The notes under the pieces are model-generated. The model saw only the letters and a program-made list of their open reading frames with translations. It was not told the DNA's origin and did not search any database. The position numbers and the translations under genes were made by a program. Below are positions 46,831 through 59,084 of a stretch of 64,000 nt of DNA, in pieces. Source of the DNA: Vicugna pacos (Eukaryota; Chordata; Mammalia; Artiodactyla; Camelidae); the NCBI RefSeq assembly GCF_048564905.1, contig NW_027328742.1, positions 22,382,428 through 22,446,427 on the forward strand. The letters run 5' to 3'. Position 1 is the stretch's first letter. Each line of letters begins with the position of its first letter.

Positions 46831-49800
46831 TTAGATATTAAAACGTTCATTTCTGAGATTCTGTGAAAGACAGCATGGAAGTAGGTTTTTAAAATTTTCT
46901 CCTTGCTCCTCAGTGAGCAGCCTGGGCTGCACAGCTTGGCCGTCACAGTCACCAGTGACTTGCTGGCTTGCTCCTCACTTGTTGGGAGGAAGATTAGCTG
47001 CTTCAGGAATATTTATGCTCTTAGAAGTTGCTGAAAACCCCACAGAGCTTCTGTTTACATGGAGTGTATCTGTCAATATACCCCATTTTAGAAATTAGAA
47101 CAGAAAATTTAAACCCAAGAACTGACAAGCATTCGCTGATCCAGCATATGGTCAAAGCAGTGTTGCCACGGTGGCGTGTGTTGGTTCTAGAAAAAATGAA
47201 CCGTACACTCAAGAAAGAGGGTGAAACCACAGATCTCATCTCAGCAATGCTATGAAGAGGTGGGACTCAAAGCCCCTAAAACAGTGCTGAAGTCCCCAGA
47301 TGTCCCAGAACACACAGAGCCATGGGACCAAGAATCCAGTGTCTGGTGGATCATCAGCCGTGGAGACCGCGTCCTGGGTCAGGAGGAGCAGAAGTAGGGA
47401 TAGCAGGCACATAGTCCTATTACAGCAAAGCTTTAAAGGTTTTCAATTGACTAAAAGAGTGGCAAAGATTTGCATTTAGACTACTACATTTCCTCTCCTG
47501 GAGACGTTAGAAGGATAACACTGATTAACAGAGGATGATTGTAATGGATTAACTATGTTACTGATGACATGAGCTGCTCACACTAACCCTGCACCCAGTG
47601 TAGACTGAACCTTTTATGTACACACTTCATTAGGTCTGTACACCCCTGCAAGGTGACATTAAGCACTCATACAACCATGAAACCAGTGACTATAAAACAG
47701 TCACAAAGCTTCCTCTCCAGCATGAGGTAGCAAAACCAGCAAGGATTTTCAAAGACAAAAGCCAAAATCATATATATTTGTGAAAGAAAGCAAACAAAAC
47801 ATTGAGGAACAATAAACCAAAAGAGCAGATGGAATGGAAACTTTTATTGAAGAAAGCAATGATTTATTCAATTAAACAGCTAATGTCCCTGGTATAATTG
47901 AACCATCAATCCAAATTTTTGGAATAGTGGGTTGTGAAATTACTATCTCACTTAATGTTGGAATTCCTAGTTGGACCAATTTGATATGCATCACTGGTGC
48001 GATGTTAGCTATTTAGGTAAATAACAATATTCATAATTTTTAAGTTAACAGGAATCATAACACAGGACTCCAGATTTAGGGAGAGAATGCAAACAACTGC
48101 TGTCATACTCCATCCAGTAAGGACACGTGTCCCTGAGTCACCAAAGCAATGAGAATTTGCACACAGAAAACACAGTTCTCCACTTGTGACAAATACGAGA
48201 CCATGAGCCATGAATTACAAGAACAAGCAACTGTTTAAATGCAATGGGCAACATTTTTTATCATCTTGAAAACATCACTGATGCACTAAGTAAGAAAAAG
48301 AATTGTTTTACTAACAAATCTAACTGACACAGGGGTTTTTCCAAGTGAGAAGGTAATTCCAAAAAGTGCAGTAAAATGAGTTAAGATGATCTGTGCAGTG
48401 ACGGAGCTGATATTAGACTGACCAGCACCACGATTTCTGGTTTTACACTTGCTCTCTGCTCATCACCTCTGACACAAGAATGCATCATATGATTTTTTTT
48501 CTTTAGGAAAGAAAAGATAAATAAAATCTAACTAGAAGATGTGGTATGGAAAGCAGTAATGAAGTTATCTAACCTAATAATGCATCCAGTGTAATGTAGC
48601 ACTTATTCGGGCACTAGAATTTTTTAAATCATGATTTATTTTATATCCTATTTCTATCGTAAAGGAGGCACTTAAAGGTTTCTACTTTATTCAACATATC
48701 ATGTGGGTGTTGTGGTATACAATTGTATGGCAGTTTTCAGAGAGTTAAAATCGCCTCTGTGGTTGTGGTCAGGAAAGGCAAGGCTCCCTCACAGCTGCGA
48801 CGGAGAAGGAATCCCCGGAGTTGGCCTCCGGGCAGCTTCCAAACTGCATGTGCTTGCACTTGGCACAGGACACCATCAGCAAGTGTAACTGTGACAAGGA
48901 GTTTCCCCGGGGACCTGGGAGGTGCTCTAACATTGTGAAGCCACTTGTTTCCCAGTTAGGTAAGGCTTGGAAAAATAGTTTATTAGAAGTGACTTCCTTT
49001 GTATGTGCCTTTTGTCCTGAGTGGTCACTAATTAGCATAAATATAAAATAACCCATAATATAAGAATTGAGGGACCCCATCTTTCCATCTACCTGCCTAT
49101 TTGTTTATCATATTTATACTTAGGTTACATTTTCTATGATGTTCAATTCCAGGCACCAAAAAAGAAAGGTTACAAAATATTTCTTATAAAAAGCGGGAAT
49201 GTGTCTAAGGGTTAAAAACCACTACTGCTAACAAAAAAAGCCAGATAATACTTTTAATCTCAATTGCATCAGACCTTCCCGAATTCCTCCCTTAAGTTCA
49301 CTGTTACAACAGTAAGGGAATCTCTGTCCTTCCAAGACTCGGGCCTGATCGCCACCCATCCAGATATCTGTCTGTGGGTCCCTACTTGTCCTCGAGGCCC
49401 CCAAACACACCTTACGGGTTGAAATTTCTTCAGTGTTCCTACTGTAGGGGAAACCTGGAAGTCCCAGTCACTGTCCAGGAGTCACACCTACCTGCAAAAA
49501 TCAAAGTCATGTGACTGAAACGGGACAACCCAGGTGGTGTGATAGGGCTGAAAGCTCACCATAAACAGGTTTGGGGGCCTAACCCATGCCCTCCGGCTTC
49601 TCACATGAAGAAGGACAGGGAGGCCCAATTAGCCACGAGATTGTGGGGCTTCATTACTCCATGAATAAAGGATTTGTGCCAGTGCCACCTTTAGACAGGG
49701 AACCCCAGAACCCAGACTTGGAAGCATCCTGTCCCCTCCCCCCTGAACAAATATTCTCTCAAGACACATAGTGAGAGATGGGAGCCCCGGTGAGCTCTGG

Positions 49801-51148
49801 AATAAGATGCAATCTGAAAGACTGCTGGTAACAAATGGTGTGGAGCTCGGGAAGCCCCCAGGGCCACCAGCCCTTGTGGTATCACTGATGCCCACACTTC
49901 CATCCACAACAGTTTCTTCAGGACTTCTATGCACATATAACCATCAAACAAAAATGATTGCTTAGACATATTATAAGAGAAATAACATTATGAGAATGCC
50001 AAATTCATGACAAGTAAGAGTCAAGACCCCAGAGTATTAACTGGATGAGATCTCACGTGTGCTCCACAGTGAGCTTTAAACCCTTAGGACACAGTCATGG
50101 AACAGTAGGCATTTTCTTTCTTTCCTCCAAGTTGGCTTTACTGGAGAACTCTGTAGACACAGGAAGACTCTGGATCCCACCTCTACTATTTACACAAAGG
50201 GCTCATCACGTGGAGAGGGAACAGCGCTGGTGTGACCGGCTCCAATGTTAGCACTCCAGTGCCCAGCTGCCTGAGGAGCAGAGCTCCCACCACAGGAGCA
50301 GAGACCCCCAGGAGCAGAACTCCCCCCACGGGCACTGCAGTGCCTGCAAGAATCAGGTGTCTGATGAGTGAGCCTGGGGCAGGCAAGACAGGAAGCAAGC
50401 ACCACTCCCTCAAGCTCTGCAGGTGATCTCTGTGTCATCTTGAATAAATATAGTCAGCATTAAAGATGTTTGACAAGAGGGTAAAGGGTAAGACCTCCCT
50501 AAATCTCCACGCATTCCTTTAGTGGGAGTCCTGTTAGAACACATGGTAACAAGAGACGCTGGCTTTACATGCGCACGTTGCCTTCAAGGATGCAGGGGTG
50601 GCCAAAGTTCTGCCTCTGCCCCACCTCCTGCCCTCGTCCCCCAGACCTCACAGTGGCCACTGACTCGTTTCTCTGACTTTCTCTCCTTGGTTGTGCTGCT
50701 CTTCCAGCTTTTAAGAGCTCATAAAATCCTCACCAGAAAATCTTTAATAATGAACCCAAGTCAAACGAAATCAACCAGAGACACACTGCCTTCTTCATTA
50801 CTTTATATTTTAGGAAGATATTCTTGAAGACGACTCCCTGACCTGATGGGGTGGATGGAGGGGAAAAGAAAACAAGACAACCATTTTTGGGCCCATAAAA
50901 AATGAGAGGTAACCAGATGGTGTCTAGTCTTCATTGCACCTCTCTGCCTGCCCCAGGTTCACATGCCCCTCCCAACTGAACTCATCAGAACTCGACTGAA
51001 GGAGACGGCTGTGCAAATTTATTGGAAACCAAATAATCACTACGGAAACAGTCTCCCAAACCCAGCGAGAACACAGTAAGCTGACCAGTGCCAGGATCTG
51101 AATACGTGCAGATCCAAATTCCGACCCCTCCCTGGTGGGTGTACTTAC
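46831..51148. other. No gene recognised; A/C-rich block
   Basis: The + strand here is visibly A- and C-richer than the pseudogene introns. I recognise few repeats. A plus-strand open frame at 48821-48958 is cysteine-rich (NCMCLHLAQ, KCNCDKEFPRGPGRC) and ends at a GTAAGG; it has no recognised family. Confidence 0.45.
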
Positions 51149-51285
51149 AGTGGGGGTGTCGCCGTGCAGTTTGTCTGCATCCAACATATAAAAATGAAAG
51201 GGACTCCAGTTTTCAACATCACAGTCCCTCTGAAACAACTGGTGGTCAATTAGCATTTGTCGCCAGCAAAACTCGATTTTCTCCC
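51149..51285 (-). other. Unidentified exon-like segment
   Basis: On the minus strand a pyrimidine-rich stretch ending catatgcag is followed by 137 bases without a stop and then a GTAAGT donor. The enclosed frame reads GEKIEFCWRQMLIDH, then QLFQRDCDVENWSPFHFYML, then DADKLHGDTPT. Residue composition looks like a folded protein (Trp, Cys, Phe, Tyr, His in moderation) rather than repeat or low-complexity frame. I do not recognise the family. The frame stays open on both sides (50924-51307), which weakens the argument somewhat. It lies on the strand opposite to the TRAPPC9 pseudogene. It could be an exon of another gene, a pseudo-exon of a second duplicate, or chance. Confidence 0.4.
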
Positions 51286-52429
51286 CTGCATATGGAGGTG
51301 AACACACAGAAGTGACTGATGATCCCCGCTGCGAGTGTAGCTAAGTGTTTCTAAGCAAACTGGCTCAATCACCCTCCTGATGATCAGGGGAGTGTTGTAG
51401 CCGCGGGGCTCTGCACACTAACGGCCAGGCAAGGAGGGCGCTTTCTTACATTGGGGAGAAAAAGGCTGGAGCAGCACACTCACTGGAAATAAATACTAAT
51501 TAAACCTTCAGGTGCGGTTCTTGCAGCAGAACTCACCCAATAGATGAGGCTCCCTCCTTGCTGTCCAGTCATGTGAGCCAGGCTCATTAATATACCTGTG
51601 TGTTTGGTTTAGCAAGTGAATAATGTCTGTTTTCTGGAAATTACATGAGGGTGGAAAACCTTCCAAACATGTTCATTTATTTGCTGTGGAATTTGTTTAA
51701 TCCTCTTAAGAGCATTTAGAATGACAAACTTCTTAAATTAGCATGTTTGCCTGAGAGACCTTTCCAGGCACATGGGCCGAAATCTAGGACAACCCAGAAA
51801 CAAATTCAAAACCGTTTCAGCTGCACAGCACCGCAGAATGTGTCCAGTTTGAGAAGCAAGGATTTTTTCTCCACACACTTTTCCTCTTCTGCCCAAATTA
51901 ATCAACCTCTTCTGCTCTTGTATAATGAGTATCGTGTGACTCATCTTCTCTGCCTGTAAAATGGAAATGCGAAATACTTCTGCCCAATAAAATGTCATAG
52001 AACTATCCCCCAAAATTTTATATATTAAAAAAAAACAGGGCTTTACGCTGTCCAGGGATATGAATCATTTATTTAATGTATCAATTGTTACTAGAATAAA
52101 CTTTTTAAAATGTAACCCCTCCTCAGAAAACTTCAACTACTATTCAATAAAAATATCACAGAAAATTTCTGAAAAGAATTTAAAGGAAAATCATATTTAA
52201 CTGAATCATATTCAAGGCACACTGAATAAATTCTGTTTAGAGAACTCCTACTTATTTTTTTAATAAATGAACTATAAGAATACACCCAGCAGTATTCAGT
52301 AAATCTTCATTCCTTATTTTAAAATTCTTAAGGCATGCTATTTTTCTTAAACCAAATGAGGAGGTATTCGCAAGCCAATGGACAACAGAATTACCTAAGA
52401 AGACATTATAAAGCAGCAAGAGTAACTAG

Positions 52430-52630
52430 CACTATGTCAAGCATTCTGCCTGAGAGTCACTCGTACCATCTCATTTTGACCTGACTGCTTGGAGGTGAGC
52501 TCCATCAGCCCATTCAACACATGAAGAAACTGAGGCTCTGGGTGGTCATGTTTCCAGTACATGGTGGAGCCAGGATCCAAACCCGGATCTTTGTCTATAG
52601 AGCCTGTGCCTTTACCAGATCACACTACAT
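52430..52630 (+). repeat. MIR fragment
   Basis: TCAACACATGAAGAAACTGA, GGCTCTGGGTGGTC and GGTGGAGCCAGGATCCAAAC in MIR sense order. Confidence 0.75.
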
Positions 52631-52974
52631 TTCTCACTCTTCAAATGCACTCAATCCCCGAGGTAACACACCTTCCTTGCGTTTCTAGGAATTTTAGGAA
52701 TTACTGAATTACAAGGACTAATCAGACATTTGTGTGGCCTAATTTTATATTTTCTGGTTTTACTGAATAAGTTGAGGCCGAATTCATTCTACTTATGAGA
52801 AGTCCTGAGGTAGAGGAGAGAGGGGAAGATAAGCCAGACATAAACAATTTCAAGGGGTCCACTTCATGAAGGAAGCAAAGTATTAAGTAAACCACTTCAG
52901 CAACATGCTTGTCAATAAGCCTTGGTGTCTCTGTCTCAGCCTGAAGGAGGGTAAGCCCTCCAGCCCATCTGCCT

Positions 52975-53115
52975 TCCTGTCACATACCCTGGATGTTCTT
53001 GGTTCCCTCACCTGTGACACGTGTGTTCTCCTAGGATTCTTTGTAGAGATTAAATGATAAAACTATATGCAAAGGGGCTACCTCATTGCCAGATAGTAGG
53101 CACTGAACAAATAAT
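52975..53115 (-). repeat. MIR fragment
   Basis: GGTTCCCTCACCTGTGACAC, TTGTAGAGATTAAATGATAA and GCCAGATAGTAGGCACTGAA. Confidence 0.7.
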
Positions 53116-56100
53116 AAAATTATTTTGTTTCATGAAAATGAGAGACAAGTCTACCAATTAAACATTCCTGATAGAATCCCAACAAGCCTTTTAATTTTTC
53201 TGCCAGAAATTGTAAAATAGCATTTCTTTTTTGAAGGCTGTATCCATTCTCCCTACTTTTTACCAATCCTGGCTGTTATCCTGAAAATCTATTCCCAGAA
53301 CTTGGCATCCATCTCCCATATTTAAATCCTTTAAATTTGAAGTTATGATGAAGCTTGGGCACATAAAGTTTCACACCATAATTCACAGAATAAACAAAGA
53401 CCACAGGAACAGGGCCATCTCCAGACCCCATGTGCACAGGACAGGCTCTAAACTTCACAAAATCAGAAGCATGCTATTTGAAGAGAAAGAAAACTGGATG
53501 TGATCAAGGAGGGTGACATAGACCACCGGCCGGCTCACGAGACGACCCCGTCGCCCCCTCGTCTGACCTAAGTCATCTAACACAGTAATCCGTTGATCTC
53601 TAACTAAAACTAGAGTATGGGTAGGGTTGGAAAGTAACATTTTTTCCTACAATATATACATATTGTCAACTAAAAATTGGCACTTGTCATCTGCCTCTGA
53701 TTTGCTTAAGTCATGAGCCACTGCAGCTGCTGACCTTCAACACCCTCTGAACATCAGGAATGGGGTGCTCTGTGCTCTGGGAAAATGGGCAGAAAAGTCT
53801 TCAGATAGTTAGACATTTTCAGGAAATTTTATGAGCCCAAATTCTTGCATCTCTTCCTATCTAGAAAAGCACTAAAATCATTAACAGAGACACCTGCTCC
53901 TTGACTAGCAGCAGCCTCTGCCTAAACGTGTACTGGACCGCACATCCCCCTTCACTGAAATCTTATATAATTCTGAGCTCCCCCTCATCTTCAGAGCAGT
54001 TCCTGCAAGCTCTCTGAGATGCTGTCACCTGGAATCTGGTCCTCATTTTGCCCCAGATAAACTTTAACCAACAACTCTCAAATTTTGTGGTTTATCGACA
54101 GTACCACAGACATCAAGCTTACATACTTGAATTCATAGTAAACATTCATTATCAAACATTTCTTGACTTAAATTCCTATTTAAATGTAAATATTCCATTT
54201 CTTAAATATAACATTTTTAAATATAAATTAACAGATATTTGTGAATCTTTGAAAAATATATTCTAGAAAAATTTTAGCAATTAAAAAAAGCTATTGTGTG
54301 GAGCTTTAGAATTTCAAAAGTGGAAGAGAATAGTATTGTAACTCAAGTTCTTGTTTTAAATTCAGGGATCCTGAGACCTCAAAAGACATATCAAAGTGCC
54401 TGATTTTATACACTGTCCTTTAACAGAAAACCTAGAACTAATTTCCTAGTCTTTGAGAAACCAAGACTTCCTCTGCTGGTGCAGGGCTGAACTTTATGAA
54501 AATGGATAGTGAGAAAGAATCAGAATATGGGGGCCTGGGTGAGGCGGCGGAAGAAAGGAGGTTCTCACCTGGTCGTGGGTGAGAAATAGGCTCCCGCAGT
54601 GCTGGTGTGATGGGCATCCCTCAAGTGCCTGAAAACTACTATTTAGCACACCTGCCACCGAAACGTACACAAGCTGTTTAGCTAGAAGTCTGACCAGGAG
54701 GCTTCATCAGTGACACAAAGAGCTATTTTCACATTAATTCTACAACTACAGGAAGAGAAAGAATAGAAAGCTGATATTAATTATTAAAAATTTACATCAA
54801 GAACCAAGGAAATTCCAGGAGAAATATAAAGAATTGTTGGAAGTTTCATTACGGGAACTTACTGCCTCTTCAGCTGTCTTAAAAGCTGTGCTATAAAATG
54901 TATTTTCCTTTGCTTTTCCAAATCACATTTGAAAGAAATAATGTTTCTTAAGGGTGTTCCTGGAAATTTCTTTTATTTCCTAACACCAAATCTCAGACAC
55001 TTAAAAAAATGGGGTGTTGGCATTTTGTCCAATGTTCTCTAGGCAATTTGCTGTTCCTACAAAGAACAAGGGGGGAATCACATAGAAAAGCATTTGAGCA
55101 TCAGGCTGCTTACATTTGTTCCTGAAGTCTTGGGAAATAATGTGGAAATGAACAGCAGGACAGAAACCTGGCGGGAGGGTCCCTGGCTAGAAGGTGAGAA
55201 CAAATGTGTTCTCCAAAGTGCTCTGGTAGCCACTAGTTTAAATGAACTGAGCAATTGTTCCAGCATACACGCAGCTCTACATGAAAATCTCAACCGTTAC
55301 CAGCCGCTCAGTGCAGCCCGAAGCAATGGACGGACTGCGGAGGCCCCTGGCGGCTCATCGTGGTGCCTTACACCACGTGCAGGATGAGAGGTGCCTCCTT
55401 GCCCCCTCCCTCTCCTCCCCTCGAGGGAGATGGCTGGTCCTCAGCTGAGCTTACTTCATAGCAAGCTGTCTCTCAGCCCTCTGTCTAAACAAGATAAAAG
55501 CAAGAAAGCTACCTGGGACTTTACAGAACCATCCCAAAAGGGAACTGAAGCACCTTTCTTCCCTCCTCTCTGCTGCCTGGAATGTGGACTTGATGGTTTA
55601 CCCTCAGGCAGCCACTTTGGGCCATCAAGTTGACGGGCTGAAAATAACAAGCATCTGGTTTTCTGACCCTGGGGCCTTCATGCAAACCAGCCCTGCGGTA
55701 CCGATTGCTTGACTTCTTTATGTAAGAGGGAAATACAAGTTTAGCATGTGTAAGCTACTGCTGTTATCTGGGGAACTAGCTGTTGTACATTGTCACGGTA
55801 AGTCCTAATAATAAAGTTAAAAATTCACGAAAAACTATTTACCAATTAGTTAATAAATGATAAAGAGTTCCTGATTTTTGTTTTAATGTTATGAAATGTA
55901 AGTCAAGTTACAGCATATGCTAGTAAAATAAGACACTGTGGAGGAAAAGCAAAACACAGATTGTAGAACAGAGACCCAAAGCATCCTCTTCTCCAAGGCA
56001 CAGGAGGACAGCTGTGACTCTACGTGCCAAGGTTGGAGTCACATGGACTCCCTGTTTTCCTTGCCTTGGGTTGTGTTTTGTTTCCAGCCGTGTGAAAAAT

Positions 56101-58495
56101 GGATAAGGCTGTTGGTCAAATCATTTCAGGAACAGTTTCCATCATGTAGAACCCCTGTCTCTTCCTTTCATCTGCCTCCTGGAATGTTCTGACACAATTA
56201 ATCAGTCCAGCAGTCTAAATTGAGCAAATGGAGCTCAATCAATCTGCTTTTAGACAGAGTTAAAAAATAGACATTAAATAGCATAACTAGGAAATCTTAT
56301 CTTCCAGAGGTCATTGCACAGATGAAATAGGAGGATAGCTGTGAATTACTCTGTAAACCCTAAGTACAATACAAACAATAGTAGTACTGGTTCTATGTCA
56401 CATTCATCAAAAAAGGAAAACAGAACAGTTTTCTACCAGAAGGAGAAGGTGCTTTGAAATTTTCTGTCACTTTAATTCTTCAAAATTTCTGTAAAATTGA
56501 TGTCTTTAAAAAAAATCAATGCACATTAGGGACTAATTTTAATTCCTTCATCTTCCCCTGTTTAACAGATATCAAGAATGTTACCATTTCTAGACATTTT
56601 ATCTAGGAAAGCCTTTGGTATACATGAGGCACAGAGCATGACAAATTGTCAGTATCACTCAGGATAGGAAACCCATGTTTGATACCCGAACTTGAAGACA
56701 TGAAGAAGATGCCTGACTTGTCCCACTGACCTTTCAAGCTATTATTTTTGAAACATTTGTTTCTTCTTGGTCCAGAACAGACAAGCATTTGTTGATGTGA
56801 GACTCATTAAGTGAAAAGGTCAACCCATCATTACCACTTTAGAGACTGAAATCTTACCCTCCTCATCCATGTGGACATAGCATCTTTACTGATTCCTAAC
56901 ATGAAAAATGACCACGGATGACATCTCAGGATGCTCCAATGCAGAGGTCCTCTGCTGCAGTGAGAAGGAAAGAGTCGTGTGCTTCAAGATGCACTTACTG
57001 TCTGTAGCTCACTTGGTAAGACACTGCAACATGTCTAAGCTAAATCTTAAAAGTGGAAAATAGAGACAACATCCATGGCAGAGGGCATTCGGAGGCTAAT
57101 TCCTTGGCCCCACTTCATCACTTCTCAAGAGCCGTGGGCAATACCTTGAGAAAAGCAGCAATATGTTACCCAACTCATCAAAAAGCTGCGCCTCCTACTA
57201 ATTGACAGTAAAGCAAGTGTTGTCTGGCTCAACAGATCTCCCTGTGTCTCTACAGTGTACGTCTAATTTTTCTTTATTTTCTCAGTTGGAGGACACTCCT
57301 TTTCTGAAAATCCTCCTCCCTGCAGTAGAAGTTATTAGATTCCCAATCAGAATGCAGGCTTGAAGGGGGGCAACACAGCTGAGAAAACATAAGTCAGTAT
57401 GTATTCCTTGATATATTTTTTGCACATGGACTAAAAATCATTGGGTCAGTTGGACATCAATATCATATCTAATTTACATAATTGTCAACTGTCATTTTAC
57501 CACCAGCTCCTGAAACAGTCACGTGGTCACTAGGTTTTTTTCTTCCCTTGACCCATGGATTCGATGATTTCTAACCAGACACAATAGCTTTTTGAAAAGA
57601 AGTCTGTTTCACCTTTTGCTTTTAAACTTAATTTGTGTGCTTGACCCTGACTTCATTCTAACATTCACAAAAAGGTATCCAAGGACAACCACATTTGACA
57701 TCATCTCTAGATGTCTTGAATACAATGGTGAGCTGATTCTTCCAGATCATTAAAGTATATATGCACATTATCCTGTGGTCATCTTCAATTTGTGCTGTTT
57801 TCAGTAATCGTTACCTGTTTGGATACTTTATCACAAATTTAGCATATCTTTATCCAATTCAGTTACATTAGTATATAAGATTTCAAAAGAACTGCTTTCT
57901 CAAAATGATGATATTTAATATCTATGGTCTTTTTTAAATCAAGTAATTCAATAAGGTTGTCAAGGACAGCAGTGAAGGTTGTTTGTGGTGATTGCTGTTT
58001 CAGAGTCTTCAGTCCTGCCCCATGATCTTACAGGTGTTTACGCATCCTTGTCAGTGTTATCACATCAGTCTATTCGGAGCTGAAATTAAACTACCTGGAT
58101 GCTAATTTTTCTTTTTAAAAACAATAAACTCAATTTCCCCTTTTAATTCTTTATTGTTTCTCATACTGAGGCTCACCACTTTTCCTAATATATATATTTG
58201 TTGGGGAGGGCGGCACAGCCCTGAAAGCCTGCAGACAGCACCAACTCTATAAGATTAACCAGAGGTGGCCGTGGATGTTATGTGACTTCAGCCACTGAGC
58301 ACGAGCACCTGCTGTTCCTCCAACTGTTCTGCTTCCATTGTTGACAGCTCTGAAGGTCACTGCCTCTTGTAAAATTCTACAACATTACAGTTCATATATT
58401 TTTGAAAGTTGTAAATTTGTGAAAGTCGTCTGCAGTTTGTGTAAAAAGGGGGGTACTTCCCTTTGCTCATTTCAGGCTAAACTGAGTCCAGAAGG

Positions 58496-58512
58496 ACACA
58501 CACACACACACG
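58496..58512. repeat. Short (CA)n microsatellite
   Basis: Eight CA units, then CGCAG. Confidence 0.8.
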
Positions 58513-58899
58513 CAGTTCTGAGTGACCCCAAGGAAAAGTTTGAAAGGCTTTGGGAGAGTGGTGGCACCCAAAACTTTGGAATTTTGAGCTCTATGAAAAT
58601 ATCACTTATTCAGAAATTAAGCATTATAATTCTTAAAGGAGAGATTCAGAATCACCCGCAAGATACTTACCAGAATTTTTTAAAATAAATTATCTTCCCT
58701 AAAATCCAATGATAATTCAAATATCCATGGAAAGAAAGTAGATCAGTAATATCAAACAATAATTTCTACACTATTGCTGATTAGCCTTCAGCCACAACCA
58801 AAGTACATACAAATAAGATAACTGGAGATAGATGGAAAAGAGGTATTAAAAAGCAAGAATATAAAAGAAGTAGTGGCCTTATGGAAACCTGCTCATTTT

Positions 58900-59084
58900 C
58901 TTTGAAATAATTTCTTGGTTACAGGAACACACACTTGAGGTTTTGGAAATGCATCAAGAGGAAATCTAGCAGGGAAATGAAGGAGAAGCAAGTCTCAGTT
59001 TTCTCCGAGGTTGATCCTAAATGAAAAAAAATTCCTTGGCTTCCATAATAGACAACCTGCAAGATTCCCTTAGCAAAAGAGGGT
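58900..59084. repeat. Possible fully decayed satellite unit at the array edge
   Basis: Short weak similarities to the satellite monomer occur in order: a TTGGTTACAGGAACACAC stretch near 58915 like the GTTGGGAACACAAAG block, then a GGAGAAGCAAGTCTC stretch near 58980 like the GGAGGTACAAGCTCC block. Spacing is shorter than one monomer. This is suggestive only. Confidence 0.3.

Larger units (their letters stand above)
51286..58899. other. No gene recognised; A/C-rich block up to the satellite
   Basis: Two MIRs are clear. A stretch at about 55560-55800 (CTGCCTGGAATGTGGACTTG, then TTCTTTATGTAAGAGGGAAA) looks like the end of an ancient mammal-wide LTR or MaLR-type fossil, but the family is uncertain. 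No exon was recognised. Confidence 0.4.

Noticed and set aside
50186-50438. Overlapping Gly/Ala/Ser-rich frames at 50.2-50.4 kb
   Set aside because: They reflect a short locally repeated CAGGAGCAGA-type segment in a GC-rich stretch, with no gene context.
57000-57050. Possible sense tRNA-derived SINE (TGTAGCTCACTTGGTAAGAC)
   Set aside because: Similarity to the tRNA head is short, and no B box or A-rich tail follows.
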